A DNA stretch of 64,000 bases, taken from assembly GCA_028551475.1 (NCBI GenBank), contig CM052355.1, forward strand, positions 21,045,580 through 21,109,579, written 5' to 3'. Shown here piece after piece: positions 1 to 11,760 of the stretch (its first letter is position 1; each line of letters begins with the position of its first letter). Below the pieces are notes generated by a model that did no database searches, had not been told where the DNA came from, and saw only the letters and a program-made list of their open reading frames with translations. Position numbers and translations under genes: made by a program. The DNA comes from Casuarina equisetifolia. Taxonomy: Eukaryota; Streptophyta; Magnoliopsida; Fagales; Casuarinaceae.

Positions 1-826
1 ACATCTGTCTTATCCTCTTTGCTAAACACTGGAGAGATGCTATTCTGCTGTGACTGCCTCGCTTCCAATCAACTCTCATCAGGACACGCTGTGTTGATAC
101 TCCCCTCAAACTAGGGGGGATGATTTCTATTTTGCCGCGTGGATTTTCGAATAGCTGTCCAGGGAGAGCTTTCCTAAAGATATCTGTAAGTTGCTGATTT
201 GAAGAAACATGTTCAGCCACAATTGTTCTCATAGCTGCCTTTTCATAAATGAAGTGATAGTTTGTCTCAATATATTTGTATTCACATTAAGAATGGGATT
301 CGTAAACAATTAAAGCATTGAACGATTATCTCACAATAGAATTATAAGCTTTGGTTGTTGTTAGAGCGCGTTCTTTCAATTGGGTATATTGAAATCTTTA
401 AGCAGAAAGGAAATTCATGTGGCTTCTGCTGCAATCGTTGCTAGGAAATGACATATTACTTTTGCTAATGAATGTGATTTATTGGCTACGGTTTTGCGTT
501 CCATGGCATGCAATTTGCTCCCAACAAGAAGTAAAATCGTGTTGTTGATCTTGTTGTCATATACAATCTCCCCATCAACATCCTTGTCATAAAGATTTGG
601 TGTGTTGGCTAAAACGATTTTCATTTCTTTTCTAACCGCCCCTTGCAAATATCTTAAAAATATGAAAGTCTAAGATAGTTAGCCTTTGCATCACTTGGCA
701 CAACTTATTCACAGCAAAGGAGACTTCCGGCCTTGTTAATATTAAATAATGTATTGCTCCTACAAGACTTCGATAGAGAGAAGGCTACTCTAGTAATTGG
801 AGTTTCTTGATTGCAATTGGAGTTTT
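1..826 (-). mobile_element. Ty1/copia fossil A, RNase H end and start of 3' LTR
   Basis: Read on the minus strand, this is the 3' end of a copia pol followed by a purine-rich tract (about 101-120) and the first bases of a 3' LTR starting near position 99 and running off the window. The RT-RNase H linker is recognisable from fragments such as RPEVSFAVNKLCQVMQ near 700-770, and the RNase H tail from NQQLTDIF near 165-205. The element is broken in many places and looks old. Its pol is interrupted by the younger copia element at 832-7008 and resumes at 7014. Confidence 0.8.
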
Positions 827-831
827 GATAG

Positions 832-1086
832 TGTTGAGTTTATATGTTTAATATTTAGGTTGGGTTGTATACAACGGCCCAACACATTCATTATTTAGGT
901 GCAGGGTTTGGGCTTGTCTAACCTAGCCCAAGGATGCGATTCATCCAATCGCGTAATCAACCTATTTGTTTAACAAATAGGTTGATTTTTTCTTTTAACG
1001 AAGTTAATCAAGTTTTGAGAGAAAAGGGTTTTCCAGATTTTCATTCTTCAATCTCGATTTCTTTAGATGATATTTGGTTTCTTAGA
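832..1086 (+). repeat. 5' LTR of copia element B
   Basis: 255 bp, beginning TGTTGAGTTTATATG and ending TTTCTTAGA. It aligns without gaps to 6754-7008. The last base abuts the primer-binding site, and GATAG precedes the first base. Confidence 0.93.
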
Positions 1087-1099
1087 TGGTATCAAAGCC
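1087..1099 (+). other. Primer-binding site of copia element B
   Basis: TGGTATCAAAGCC directly follows the 5' LTR. It resembles the 3' end complement of initiator tRNA-Met used by plant copia elements. Confidence 0.85.
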
Positions 1100-4000
1100 T
1101 TCCTAAGGATTCCGTTTTTCGTTCGGTAAGCCCTTTCTCCTTGTTTTTGACCTTTTTCTTTTCTCTGCCTTGTTTAAAGCTGAAAGTAGGTTTTATTATC
1201 TTGATTCTTTGTTCAAAGCACTGATCTTCATTCAGATCATGTTTTCCTCACTATTTTTCAGTCATTTAGCTTTTTTTCCGATTGTTTTTGGTCGATTTTG
1301 TCTTCCGCTGTGACTCCAATCGGAATCACGGTTGCCATTCAAAATGGTGCGTTTTGATTTAGGGTTAAGGTTTGCCTCCCTAAACATACTATTTCGATCT
1401 AGGTTTTCATCTTGTTTGCAAAACTTACTATTTTGTCCTACACGGTGCATTTTATCTTAGGGTTCGGTTTTACACAACTAAATGCTCTATTTCATTTAAC
1501 CCTGACACACACCGTTTTGCTTTAGGTTACGCACCATTTTGGTGATTAGGGTTAGGGTTTCTCTCACCCTTCCTAAACACCCTATTTCACTACACGGTTC
1601 GGCACACCATTTTGGCTTAGGGTTAGGGTTTCTTCGCTCGTCCTAAACACACTGTTTTTCCCAATCCTTTTGCGCATCATTTTAACGTCTTATCGGAACG
1701 CACCGTTTCCTTCACATGGAGCACACTATTTTATTACACAGTTTAAACACACCGTTTTCATCTGGTTTGGGCTCCTCATTGGGCCGCAATTCATATCCCT
1801 TTTCTTAGATCCCTACTCGGTTTGGTGACCTGGGTCACATATTCTCGACTACTGCTCGCCACCACCGCCGCTTGTTCACCGCTGTTTTTCATCATTGTTT
1901 CTAGGCCACTACCTTTCACCATCGTCGTCAGTCATCTACCACCGTTTGTGGCTATTTACACCACCGTTTCTTTTCAGTTGCCACTTTCCGCTGCCACCAT
2001 CGTCGTTTTGGTCAGTTTTTCATAGCCATTTTCGTCGCCTCTTCTCGGACGCCGCTTTTCATTGCCATCATCGGTTGTCTACCACCATTTATGGTCGTTT
2101 TCTACCATTATTTCTTTTCGACCGCCACTGTCAAATTTTTTTAGCCATTTTTCGTTACCGTTTGCACCACTACATGTTTCTACAGCCATAAGCTCTAAAT
2201 CTGAGCCTTCCAAGCATGGAAATTCAGCTGAAATGTTGGATCCACTTCACCTTGCAGCCGACGATGTTTCTACCACTATTTTGGTTCCCAACTTCTTACA
2301 GAATCCTCGAATTACTTCCTTTGGAGGCATGAGATGCTCATCGCCCTTGGATCTAAGGATAAACTTGCATTCTTGAATGGAAAGTTGTCCAAGCTTGCTC
2401 ATGATGACCCTCGGGCAAATCTTTAGGATAAATGCAACCTGATAATGCTTTCTTGGCTGCTGCACTCATCCTCTCTTGAGATCAACAATTCAATTTCTAT
2501 GCGTCATACTATTAGTGCTACTTGGAAGATGTTGGAGACTCGTTATTCTAAAATTACAGGGACTCATCGTTATGATCTAGAACAATAGATTGGAGAAGTC
2601 AAGCAACAACTGGATGAACCTGTCGCCATATATTTTTCTTGGCTTAGTGATCTTTGGGCTGAATTGGATAAGTGTCTACCGATTATCAAATGCAAGTGTT
2701 CAAAATGCACTTGCAATTTCTTGACATTACTGACAGCCGAGAGAGAATTTGGATGGGTCCTTCACTTTCTTTTGGGTCTTCAGCCCATATATACTATTGT
2801 GCTCAGTAATGTCACTTCACGTACCACTATGCCATCCCTGGATGAGGTTTTTTTGTTGATCACTAATGAAGAACATCAACATAGTTTGTAAGTTGATAAT
2901 GCCAAACCTAACTTATCTACCTTCACTGTACAAACTCTCATATCACTTGGAGGAGGTTTTGGGACTAGTTGGCATGATCATCGTTCTTCTACGGCTAGTA
3001 ATTCACGGTCTTCCTCGAGTGGTGGATCTGGCCAAAGGGGGTCTAAGTCATTTTTTTGTGATCACTATCAGCGTCTGGGTTACACCAAGGACAAATGTTA
3101 TCAGTTGGTTAGATATCCTAATCGTCTTAAAAATCAGAAGAAGAAAGGCAGCAGCAGTAGTTCAACACATGTAATGAGTGTTGATTTAGGAGAGCAATCC
3201 TCACCTCTTGTGAGTAGTACTACCTTGTTGCAACAAGTTACTCCTTCTGGCTAGACTCTCACACCTGAGCAATATTAGCAGGTGGTTTAGCTCCTTAGCT
3301 ACTTTGGGCCTACTGAGCCCATGACCAACTTCGCAGGTATTGTTTTTTCTTTACAAACTTCATCTTTATCTGGTTGGCTAATTGACTAAAGGGCAAGTGA
3401 CCACATTACGTGTGACCTCACATGCGTGGATAACATTAGGTCCTACATCCAACCCCATTTAGGTCAAATTACTTAATTATATGTGACAGTTACCCATATT
3501 AGGATTGTTCGTATTTCTCCTTCTGTCATACTTTATGACGTTTTATACGTGGCTACCTTTAAATGTAAGCTTTTGTCTGTTGCTAAGTTTACCTTTGATA
3601 GTTCTTATCAAGTCACCTTTCATCTCCATTTTTGTTTCTTCCAGGACCGTATAACTGGGATAGTACTGGTACTGGGCAGGGCTGAACATGTCTGTATCAT
3701 CTAGTGTGTCCAATTGCTGCCACAGTGAATATTTTTTCTACACTTGTTAAATCTTTTGAATTTAATGCTCCTAAGAGGGCTAATGTTTATAGCAATACTA
3801 TATTTAAGAATAATATTTTAAACAATAAACAAATGCTATGACATTGCCGATTTGGTCATTCTTCTTGTTATGCCTCTCTTGACATTTTTTGTCTGATTTG
3901 TCCTTTAGCGAAATAGACTCGTCTCCCTTTTGCTTCTCACACTTCCAACACAAAGTCTATCTTTCAGTTGGACCATATTGACATATAGGGTCTATATAGG

Positions 4001-4830
4001 CACCCCAATCATGATGGTTTGTGTTATTTCCTTACCATTGTTGATGATTTCTCACATGGTACTTAGGTATGTCTCATGAGATCTAAAAGTCAAGCTTTGC
4101 ATTTTTTGCGTTCTTTCTTCTTTATGGTTGAAACCTAGTTTCACACTCACATTTGTAGGTTACGCTCTGACAATGCATTAGAGTTTTTCATCCATAAGTG
4201 TATCTCTTTCCTCCAGCTTTGTGGAGTTCACCATGAAAGCTCATGTGTCCATACAACCCAACAAAATGGGGTAGTATAATGTAAACATTGACACATCATC
4301 AATGTTGCATGCGCCTTATGTTTTTAGGCTGACCTTCTTGATTGTTTATGGGGAAAGTGTGTCTTGATTGCTACTCACATCATTAATCGTCTTCCTTCCC
4401 TATCATCGATGGGAAAACCCCTTTTTACATTTTCTTTGGTAAAGCACCATGTGTCTCACACCTTAGGGTTTTGGGGCGCTTATGTTATGTTACAGTCATT
4501 CCACATAGGGACAAATTTTCACTCCATGCTCGCCCTTGCATTTTCATGGGCTACCATTTTTTATAGAAGGGCTACTGTGTTTTTTACCTTACCACACGCA
4601 CCTTTTCTGTTACCCATGATGTTGTGTCTCATAAGTTAATTTTTCCCTTTGCTTAGTCTCAGTCATCCTCATCTCTCCCTTCACCTAATATCAACTCTTC
4701 TTTTGTTGCTCTAGATCCTGATCCCTATATTGTTCTATGCGAAACCGATTCTCCTCATTCTCCACCACTTGTTGTTACACCTTTGGATTCACCCACTGTG
4801 AATTCTCCTCTTATGACACCACTAACTATG

Positions 4831-4920
4831 GCATCACCCACTGCGGCGTCGCCTACTGTGGTGTCACCCACTGCGGCATTGCCTACTATGATGTCGCCCA
4901 CTATAGCATCACCCATTGTG
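4831..4920 (+). repeat. 15-bp minisatellite inside copia B pol
   Basis: Six consecutive 15-bp units of the type GCATCACCCACTGCG, in exact register, with a more diverged seventh unit just upstream (4816-4830). In the element's frame it reads as a Ser-Pro-Thr-rich repeat (SPTAASPTVVSPT). It lies in the variable stretch between integrase and reverse transcriptase, where copia polyproteins are often low in complexity. Confidence 0.85.
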
Positions 4921-6753
4921 GTGTCAAATCCTGTAAACTCATCCTTCCCAGTGTTGCATGTCATTCTTATTTCACCTGTTTGACGTTCTCAACGTGCATC
5001 CAAACCACCCATTTGGTCCCAAGATTATCATTGCAACTTTGTAGTCTCTTTTCTTGGTGGATCTTGTTCCATGAGTCCTCGTGACATTCCATATTCCATT
5101 TCACAATTTGTGACTCTTGGTAATTTATCTCCAACACATCGAGCATTTATTGCTTCCATATCTGACACTAGAGAGCCACTCTACTATCATGAGGCTGTTA
5201 GGGATCCCGAGTGGGTGGATGCTATGTCTAATGAACTTCATGCATTACAGGCAAATCATACGTGAAAGTTGATCAACTTGCCCTCAAGTCATAAGCCGAT
5301 TGGATGTAAGTGGGTTTACAAGGTTAAGTATTGTGCGGACGATTCTATTGAGCACTACAAAGCTGAGCTTATAGCTAAAGGCTTCACTTAGTGCCATGGG
5401 ACTAATTATAAGAAGACTTTCTTTCCAATGGCAAAGATGGTGACTGTTAGATGCATCATGGTCATGGCCTCCATGTTTCATTGGCTGCTTTACCATATGG
5501 ATGTTTATAATCCCTTCCTTCATGGTGACTTCATAAGGAGGTATACATGTCTTTACCCCCTTGGATTTGGCATTCTTCCACAAGTTCACCAAAAGTTTAT
5601 TGTCTTTTTAAGTCCATTTATAGACTTAAGTAGGCATCCCGATAGTGATATGCCAAATTTACTTTTGCTATTCTTGGTGCTAGTTTTAAACAATCTTGGC
5701 ATGATTACACATTGTTTTCACTTCGGTGCGGTTCTACCATCATTGTTGTTCTGCTCTATGTTGACGATATGCTTATCATTGGTAATAGTAAGGAGGCTAT
5801 TGCTCAAGTTAAGTCTCATCTTTGCTCTCGATTTCACATGAAAGATTTAGGACAAGCTAAATTTTTTCTTGGGATTGAAATTGCTCATTCTGCACGTAGT
5901 ATTTGCCTTAGTCAATGCAAATACACATTGGAGTTAGTTTTTGAAGCTAGCCTCTTTGGTGCACGTCCATGTAAGATTCCCATGGATCAGAATATGAGGC
6001 TTACCTCTTTGCACTATAATGCCAGTGCTCCAGTTCTGATTGATAATCCTCCATTAGCTAACCCTACTCCGTATCAGTGACTTCTCAGGCAGTTGATTTA
6101 TCTTATTCATACTTAACTTGATATTAACTATCCGATTCATATACTTAGTCAGTTCATGCATTCTCCCAAAGCTTCTCACACGGACATGGCTCTGAAAGTT
6201 ATTAAGTACTTGAAAGGCATTCCAAGCTTAGGATTGTTCATGTCCTTAACCAAGGACTTTCAGTTGACTGGTTTTTGTGACTTTGATTGGGCGGTTTGTC
6301 CCATGTCTCGCTGTTCTCTCACTGATTTTTGCGTCAAGCTGGGAAGTTCTTTGATCTCTTAGAAAAGTATAAAACAAGCCACCATTTCTCGATCTTCATC
6401 TGAGGCTGAATATCATGCTATGGCGATTGCTGTTTGCTAGATTGTTTGGCTATTTGGGCTTTTTGGTGACTTATGGGTGATTGTTCCTCAACTTATCTCT
6501 TTATATTGTGACAATGAAGTTGTTATTCACATTGTCACCAATCCTATCTTTCATGAACATAGTAAACACATTGAGATTAACTGTCATTTCATCTGTGAGA
6601 AGCAACAGAGGGGTTTGATTTAGACATGTAGCATTCACACTCTCTAGCAACCGTCAGATTTATTAACTAAAGCTTTATATAGTAAACAACATAATTATCT
6701 TCTTCGCAAGCTTGGTGTATTTGATTTGTGCAAATCACCAGCTTGAGGGGGGA

Positions 6754-7008
6754 TGTTGAGTTTATATGTTTAATATTTGGGTTAGGTCATATACAGTGGC
6801 CTAACACTTTCATTATTTGGGTGTCGAGTTTGGGCCTGTCCAACTTGGCCAAAAGACAAGATTCATTCAGTCGTGTAATCAACCTATTTGTTTAACAAAT
6901 ATGTTGATTTTTTCTTTTAACGAAGTTAATCAAGTTTTAAGAGAAAAGGGTTTTCCAGATTTTTGTTCTTCAATCTTAGTTTCTTTAAATGATATTTGGT
7001 TTCTTAGA
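6754..7008 (+). repeat. 3' LTR of copia element B
   Basis: 255 bp, the partner of 832-1086. It is preceded by the polypurine tract GAGGGGGGA (6745-6753) and followed by the GATAG target duplication. Confidence 0.93.
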
Positions 7009-7013
7009 GATAG

Positions 7014-7700
7014 GCTTGCAATTTTTCAACCCAGCCATTTTCAAGATATCCATAGCATATTGTTTTTGTGATAAGAAAATACCACTTGAGACTTAAACAA
7101 CCTCAATTTCTAAGAAAAAATGCAATGCATCTAGATTATTTGTTGGAAATTCTTTTGCCTATGTAGCTTTAAAGGATGCAATAAGTTATGGTGAATTGTT
7201 AGTGACTATTAAGTCATCGACACATGATAAGATCCAATTAGAAACTTAACTAGAATGGAAGATAAATAATATTGGGTTGTGTGTACTACATGAAAACCCA
7301 TGATTAAATAAAAAGCTTGTATGGTTATTATGTCTAGCTATGATTGGGCTATTCTTTCCTTAAAAATCTAGGTGGTTACTCTATAAACATTATTTCTAAG
7401 AAAGACTCATGGATAAAGGCATTGTTTATATCATAAAATAAATCCTCACATAGCCCTAAACCTAGTCATACAATACTCCTTTTTGAGATCCTTGTTCTCA
7501 AAGATTAATAGATAATAAAAGAAATAACATTGAATGTAGTTAGCATATTCTCATGTTGGTTGACTATTTAAGGATCCCAACACTGAAAGATCTTCTCAAT
7601 CAAGTTGGCACTAAAGCCTACACCTTGGTAAAAGGCCTTAAGATATACCAAGAATTATATTAGATGTCCCACATTATTGAATCAAACTTCTTTTATTTAG
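7014..7700 (-). mobile_element. Ty1/copia fossil A, reverse transcriptase part
   Basis: This is the continuation of the minus-strand copia pol interrupted at 826. Minus-strand reading gives GIFLSQKQYAMDILKMAGLK next to the insertion point, a VDDLIV box near 7220-7240, and upstream NAFIHESFLEIMFIEQPPRF near 7400, matching the copia RT core in order. It is broken in several places. The 5' limit is uncertain because similarity fades near 7.6-7.7 kb. Confidence 0.75.
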
Positions 7701-8450
7701 TCCAATACTTAGAAAATGGATGACTTCTTAGAAACTAGAGTATGTCATTTGTCAATATGCATCCATGCTTTATGCACACGTAAATGTGTAGCATGTATAT
7801 TGAAAGGGGAATACAATTGCAATTGTCTTGCCAAGTATGGGCATATAGTTCAAAATGTAAGACTTTTTGACTAACTTGGCTCATTGCCTTGCTTGTGTCT
7901 AGCTATTTTTATAAAAGAACAATTAGATTCAGGTAATCATAAGTCACCATAGGGTTAAGCATATGTATTGCTTAATTTATTTCATGCTTAATTTTTTACA
8001 ACTAATATGTAGGCATTTTTCCATTTTTTAAAGGTTAAGCTTACACCATGTCCTTTGTACATTGATACATGGTTATTATATCCAACCTTATTGTTATTAA
8101 TAAAATATGTTAAGGTACTACTCATGTTTTACTAATAATAAATAAAAGAAAAAGAAATAAAACCAAGGATTTCCACTAGTTTCACTCCTTCCTAATCTAT
8201 TAATGACAACTATGAGTGAATCTTAATGTTGTCCTATGGCCTTTCTTAATTGTGAGACAAGAATCATGGGATGAATCTAAGCTTATAAAGGAAGTGTAAC
8301 ATGTATGCTCCATGAGCAACCCATTGTATCATGGAACCAACTCAAGATCTTGTTTTTATGATAGATAAAGTTGGTGGTATGGTTGTACCCTCAAATAAAT
8401 AGAGTGTTGAGGGCCTATGGATTTTTGGAAGCTAACTTAAGAGTTGAAAA
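7701..8450. other. Unassigned AT-rich stretch between two retroelement fossils
   Basis: No ORF or domain recognised. It probably contains decayed retroelement sequence, since it lies between copia fossil A and the gypsy fossil on the same strand. Confidence 0.4.
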
Positions 8451-9836
8451 AGTACTTCTTTCATTTAAAAGTGCTTCATGTGTCCTTCATTCCTTGTTAT
8501 TTATAGTATATCATAGAAAAAAAAAAGAAAAAAAAAGATGAATTTTTAAAGATAACCTTTGAACACATTATTCATTAATGCTTGAAATGTTGATAAAGAG
8601 TTGGTAAGGCCAAATGTCATCACTAAAAACTAATTCTTATTATAGAAGTCACCATATCTTGTTGCAAATGTCATCACTAGTTTCTTGTTATGAGTGTGGA
8701 ACATAGTCTTCTCCATATCTTCCATGTTCATCTAGAATTGATGAAATATGGACTTGAAATCTAGTTTGGAGAAGACCTTGACATTTTGAAACTCATCCAA
8801 GAGCTTTTCCACCATAGATATGGGAAATTAGTCCTTTATACTTAGTTGGCTTAAGGTTGTAGCCAATGCACATATACCACGACCCATTATGCTTCACAAG
8901 TAGAACTAGGGATAAATACAAACTGCTACTAAGATGAATGCCAAATCCATAAGCTTTGAAAAACAATCTTTTCAATTTCATTCTTCTAGCAATAAGGGTA
9001 TTAGTAGGGATTAGGTGAGTATGCATGCATGCTAAAGGCAACCCTTGGGGTTCCTTAAATATGTCGTTGTATTACTAAAGCAATTATTCCAAATTCCACC
9101 TCAATGTCTAATGTAGTCATATTCCCTTCAATTAGCATTGTGATGAAAAGCAAAATTCCCCCTCTTTTCAATGTAGTTCTTTATTGATATTAGCCACCTC
9201 CACCAATCTAGTAGGTAAAGTCCCTATTCCTCACAACTCCACTATTGTTGTTGATTTCAAATGCCATCCATAATTTTGAAAAATCCCACACTGTGGGACC
9301 AAGGATGTAAAGTCATTGAAGGCATGGAACAACCTTAGTACCTTCTAGTGGCAACAAGAAGAAATTTGTATAAAGGAAGACCCGTGTAAGGGCATCCTTA
9401 CTCATCTACATTGCCCTTCACTAATTAGTTTCTTTCCATTAGCCACCGTGACCTTACACCTCCCTTGCCGATTTGGTTTAAGCCTAACCCTCCTTATAAA
9501 ATTCTGATTAATGAAGTTACGAGTGCAACCAGAATTGGTTAGAAAATTGACCTTCTAATGATGGTCAACTAGGCTCATATAAACCTTCATTGTCTATGCC
9601 ATTTGATTGCCATAAATGGTATTAACCATTATCTTGAGCAACTCCTTTGCTTTGGGTTTCTACTTTTATCTTAACATTTACTTCTCTTCCTCCCCTTCCT
9701 CACTTGGCTCTATGCCTTCAAGAAAGAATAATTTCTTACATTTCTGCTTGAAACTGAATTTGTCATTAAATTTAAAACAAAGCCCTTTACCTTGTCTTTC
9801 ATTAAGCTCAATTGTGGAGAGCCTTTTAATAGGCAT
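8451..9836 (-). mobile_element. Ty3/gypsy fossil, zinc knuckle to reverse transcriptase
   Basis: Minus-strand reading gives, in order, a gag zinc-knuckle remnant (KGLCFKFNDKFSFKQKCKK near 9725-9790), a protease region, and an RT start with LVLLVKHNGSWYMCIGYN near 8860-8910. This last matches the gypsy motif S-P-V-L-L-V-K-K-x-D-G-S-W-R-x-C-x-D-Y. Further RT similarity runs to about 8560 (FGLTN-like). The element is heavily decayed, and no LTR was identified. The gag continues beyond the solo LTR at 10904. Confidence 0.78.
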
Positions 9837-10903
9837 TGATAACTCTATTTTTATAGAGTTATTTTGATTATTTTAGGATATAAATAATACAATTTTGTGA
9901 GATAATATTTGATTTTTCATATATTTGTTCAAATCTTTATTGTTTATGTACCCAAAAGAGATGAAAAGCAAAGGAAACATAAAGAAAAAAAAGCAAGGCA
10001 CGTGAGGAATAAAACAAAAAGAAAAAGAAGAAAAAGAAAAGAAAAGAAAGCAATGTGTAAAATAGCGAAAAGAGGAGGAAATTGAGCACAACTCGAGAAA
10101 AAGGCTAAGAATTCAAAATTTTCTTGAAGAGAAGACAAAAAGAGTGACAGACTTCTTGTTCTTTAATTAAAGATGCCTTCTTTATTTCCTATTATTGTTC
10201 TTCCTCATTATTTCTTTATGTTTTAGTTTACTTTTGTTGGAGTTATGATATAACCTAATTATAATGGTATGAGTCTTATGATTATTTATCTTTTGCAAGA
10301 TATTTTGTTTATGTGAAGTTATATGTTATTGTGTTTAATGCTTTTAACTGATTAGTTACCACTTGAATGATCTAATTTACATATCTGAGACTAACAGGAA
10401 ATGATATGCAGCTATTTCTTATAATATGTAACCATAAATTAAATATGAATAGACATATACCATATTGTTTATGTGGCTTTCAGTGTAAACTGGGAATGTT
10501 TATAGATCCTAATGCATTTGGTTTGTTTTAATTTACATATAGAGATATAGTGAATTTATGAGCTAAATAGGTTTGCTATACCTAGACATAAGATAGTAAA
10601 TAAATTAGGAAGTTTCTCCATTACATAGATATTATCTCTCTTACAAGCATAAATAATCAATATTAGTACCAAGTAGTTATGGTGAAATCGGATGCTGTAA
10701 CATATTTCTTTTATTTAGTTTTCTTAAATTTAGTTAGTTAATCTCTATCATTAATCATTTAGATTTGTTTAATAAATTCTTGGAGTTATTCACCATTAGT
10801 AATTAATTTGTCTATTAATCACCAATCTCTATGGAACGATATCTTTCTCATCATGATATTACTTGTTCGACATGTTCACTTGCATTTAGAATTTCACCGA
10901 ACA
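9837..10903 (+). mobile_element. Solo LTR inserted in gypsy gag
   Basis: About 1067 bp beginning TGATAACTCTATTTTTATAG and ending TTTCACCGAACA. It separates two parts of one gypsy gag. The flanking pentamers are GGCAT (9832-9836) and AGCAT (10904-10908), consistent with a 5-bp target duplication with one change. The end region (CAATCTCTATGGAACGATAT near 10823) resembles the LTR ends of Athila/Tat/Ogre-type gypsy elements. No internal domain is present, so it is best read as a solo LTR left by recombination. Family assignment is tentative. Confidence 0.6.
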
Positions 10904-11760
10904 AGCATCGATGGCTTTGTCACATTTTAGGTGCTCATAAGCAACTTCCTTGACTGGCGTTGTGAGCCACCCTTGCTCAACTGGACTCAAGCTTCATACA
11001 AATATGTCGGTCTAATTGCTGTACGGCGAGTTGCTGGCTTGCGTGCCTAGATGTCTACCTTGATGTTCTTTTGCAATCCATTCACAAAGCAACCCATTTA
11101 TTGTGCCGAGGATAGCTTTCTGGTTCTTAATAGTAGTCTGGTGAATTAGTTCTATTAATCATTCACCGTTCCTTCTTGCTATAACTGAGTAAGCTCCTTG
11201 AGGATGTCTTGATATCTTGGTGGTCCATATCTGTCAAAGAGCTAGTCATGGACAGTTGCTATGATATGGGCTCGTTGGTGCGTTCTTTCTTTAGTAACTA
11301 AACTAGATTTGGGGATTGCCTTCCAGGTTCTAAGGAGCTAAGGGAATCTTTTGATTTTTTGACATTTGATGATAGTCAAAACATTGACCGCGATAGATCC
11401 ACCTCATCAAGTCCTTTGCTCTCTCGTAACACAAGAAGTCAAGTTTTACTAATCTGGGCTTCCATCCTTCTCGCCTAGAATTGGTGTCATTGTATCAATC
11501 TTCTCCTCTTGCCACTCTACTATTTGAGCTTTCTACTTGTTCCTTGTTGGATGCCAGGCGTATTTTCAATCTTGTTGTGGACAGCAACAAATATTTGATG
11601 CATTAGCTTGATTACCTTCTTGAATTTACTGTCTATTTCAACTTCAATTTGGCCATAGTACAAGTTTGCCATTGCTAGTTCTAAGACCATGTTGTTATTT
11701 CTCACCATAACAAACTTAGTACTTAGATGCTATGAGTTCAAAATCACCTTAAACAAGATT
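10904..11760 (-). mobile_element. Ty3/gypsy fossil, gag part
   Basis: Minus-strand reading gives a plant gypsy gag core: PPRYQDILKELTQL near 11180-11230, EGTVND, then MGCFVNGLQKNIKVDI near 11040-11100 and ARKPATRRTA. It matches the capsid helices that normally read Q-x-G-x-F-x-x-Y and x-x-F-I-x-G-L. It is the upstream part of the fossil at 8451-9836, interrupted by the solo LTR. It is broken at several points. Confidence 0.72.

Larger units (their letters stand above)
832..7008 (+). mobile_element. Ty1/copia LTR retrotransposon B, nested in fossil A
   Basis: A full-length but decayed copia element. It has two 255-bp LTRs, a tRNA-Met-type primer-binding site just after the 5' LTR, and a polypurine tract just before the 3' LTR. 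It is flanked by a 5-bp target duplication, GATAG (827-831 and 7009-7013). Internal parts run in copia order: gag (about 2200-3180, with a zinc knuckle near 3050-3110), protease, integrase (about 3830-4640), reverse transcriptase (about 5090-6100, YVDDMLI seen near 5760), and RNase H (about 6150-6720). The reading frames are broken many times. Counting by eye, the LTRs differ at about 32 of 255 sites (roughly 87% identity), mostly transitions. With the commonly used plant LTR rate this means several million years. Confidence 0.93.

Noticed and set aside
1419-1631. TTAGGGTTAGGGTTT-like motifs suggesting interstitial telomere repeats
   Set aside because: The motifs are scattered, imperfect and separated by unrelated sequence in the leader of copia B; there is no tandem array.
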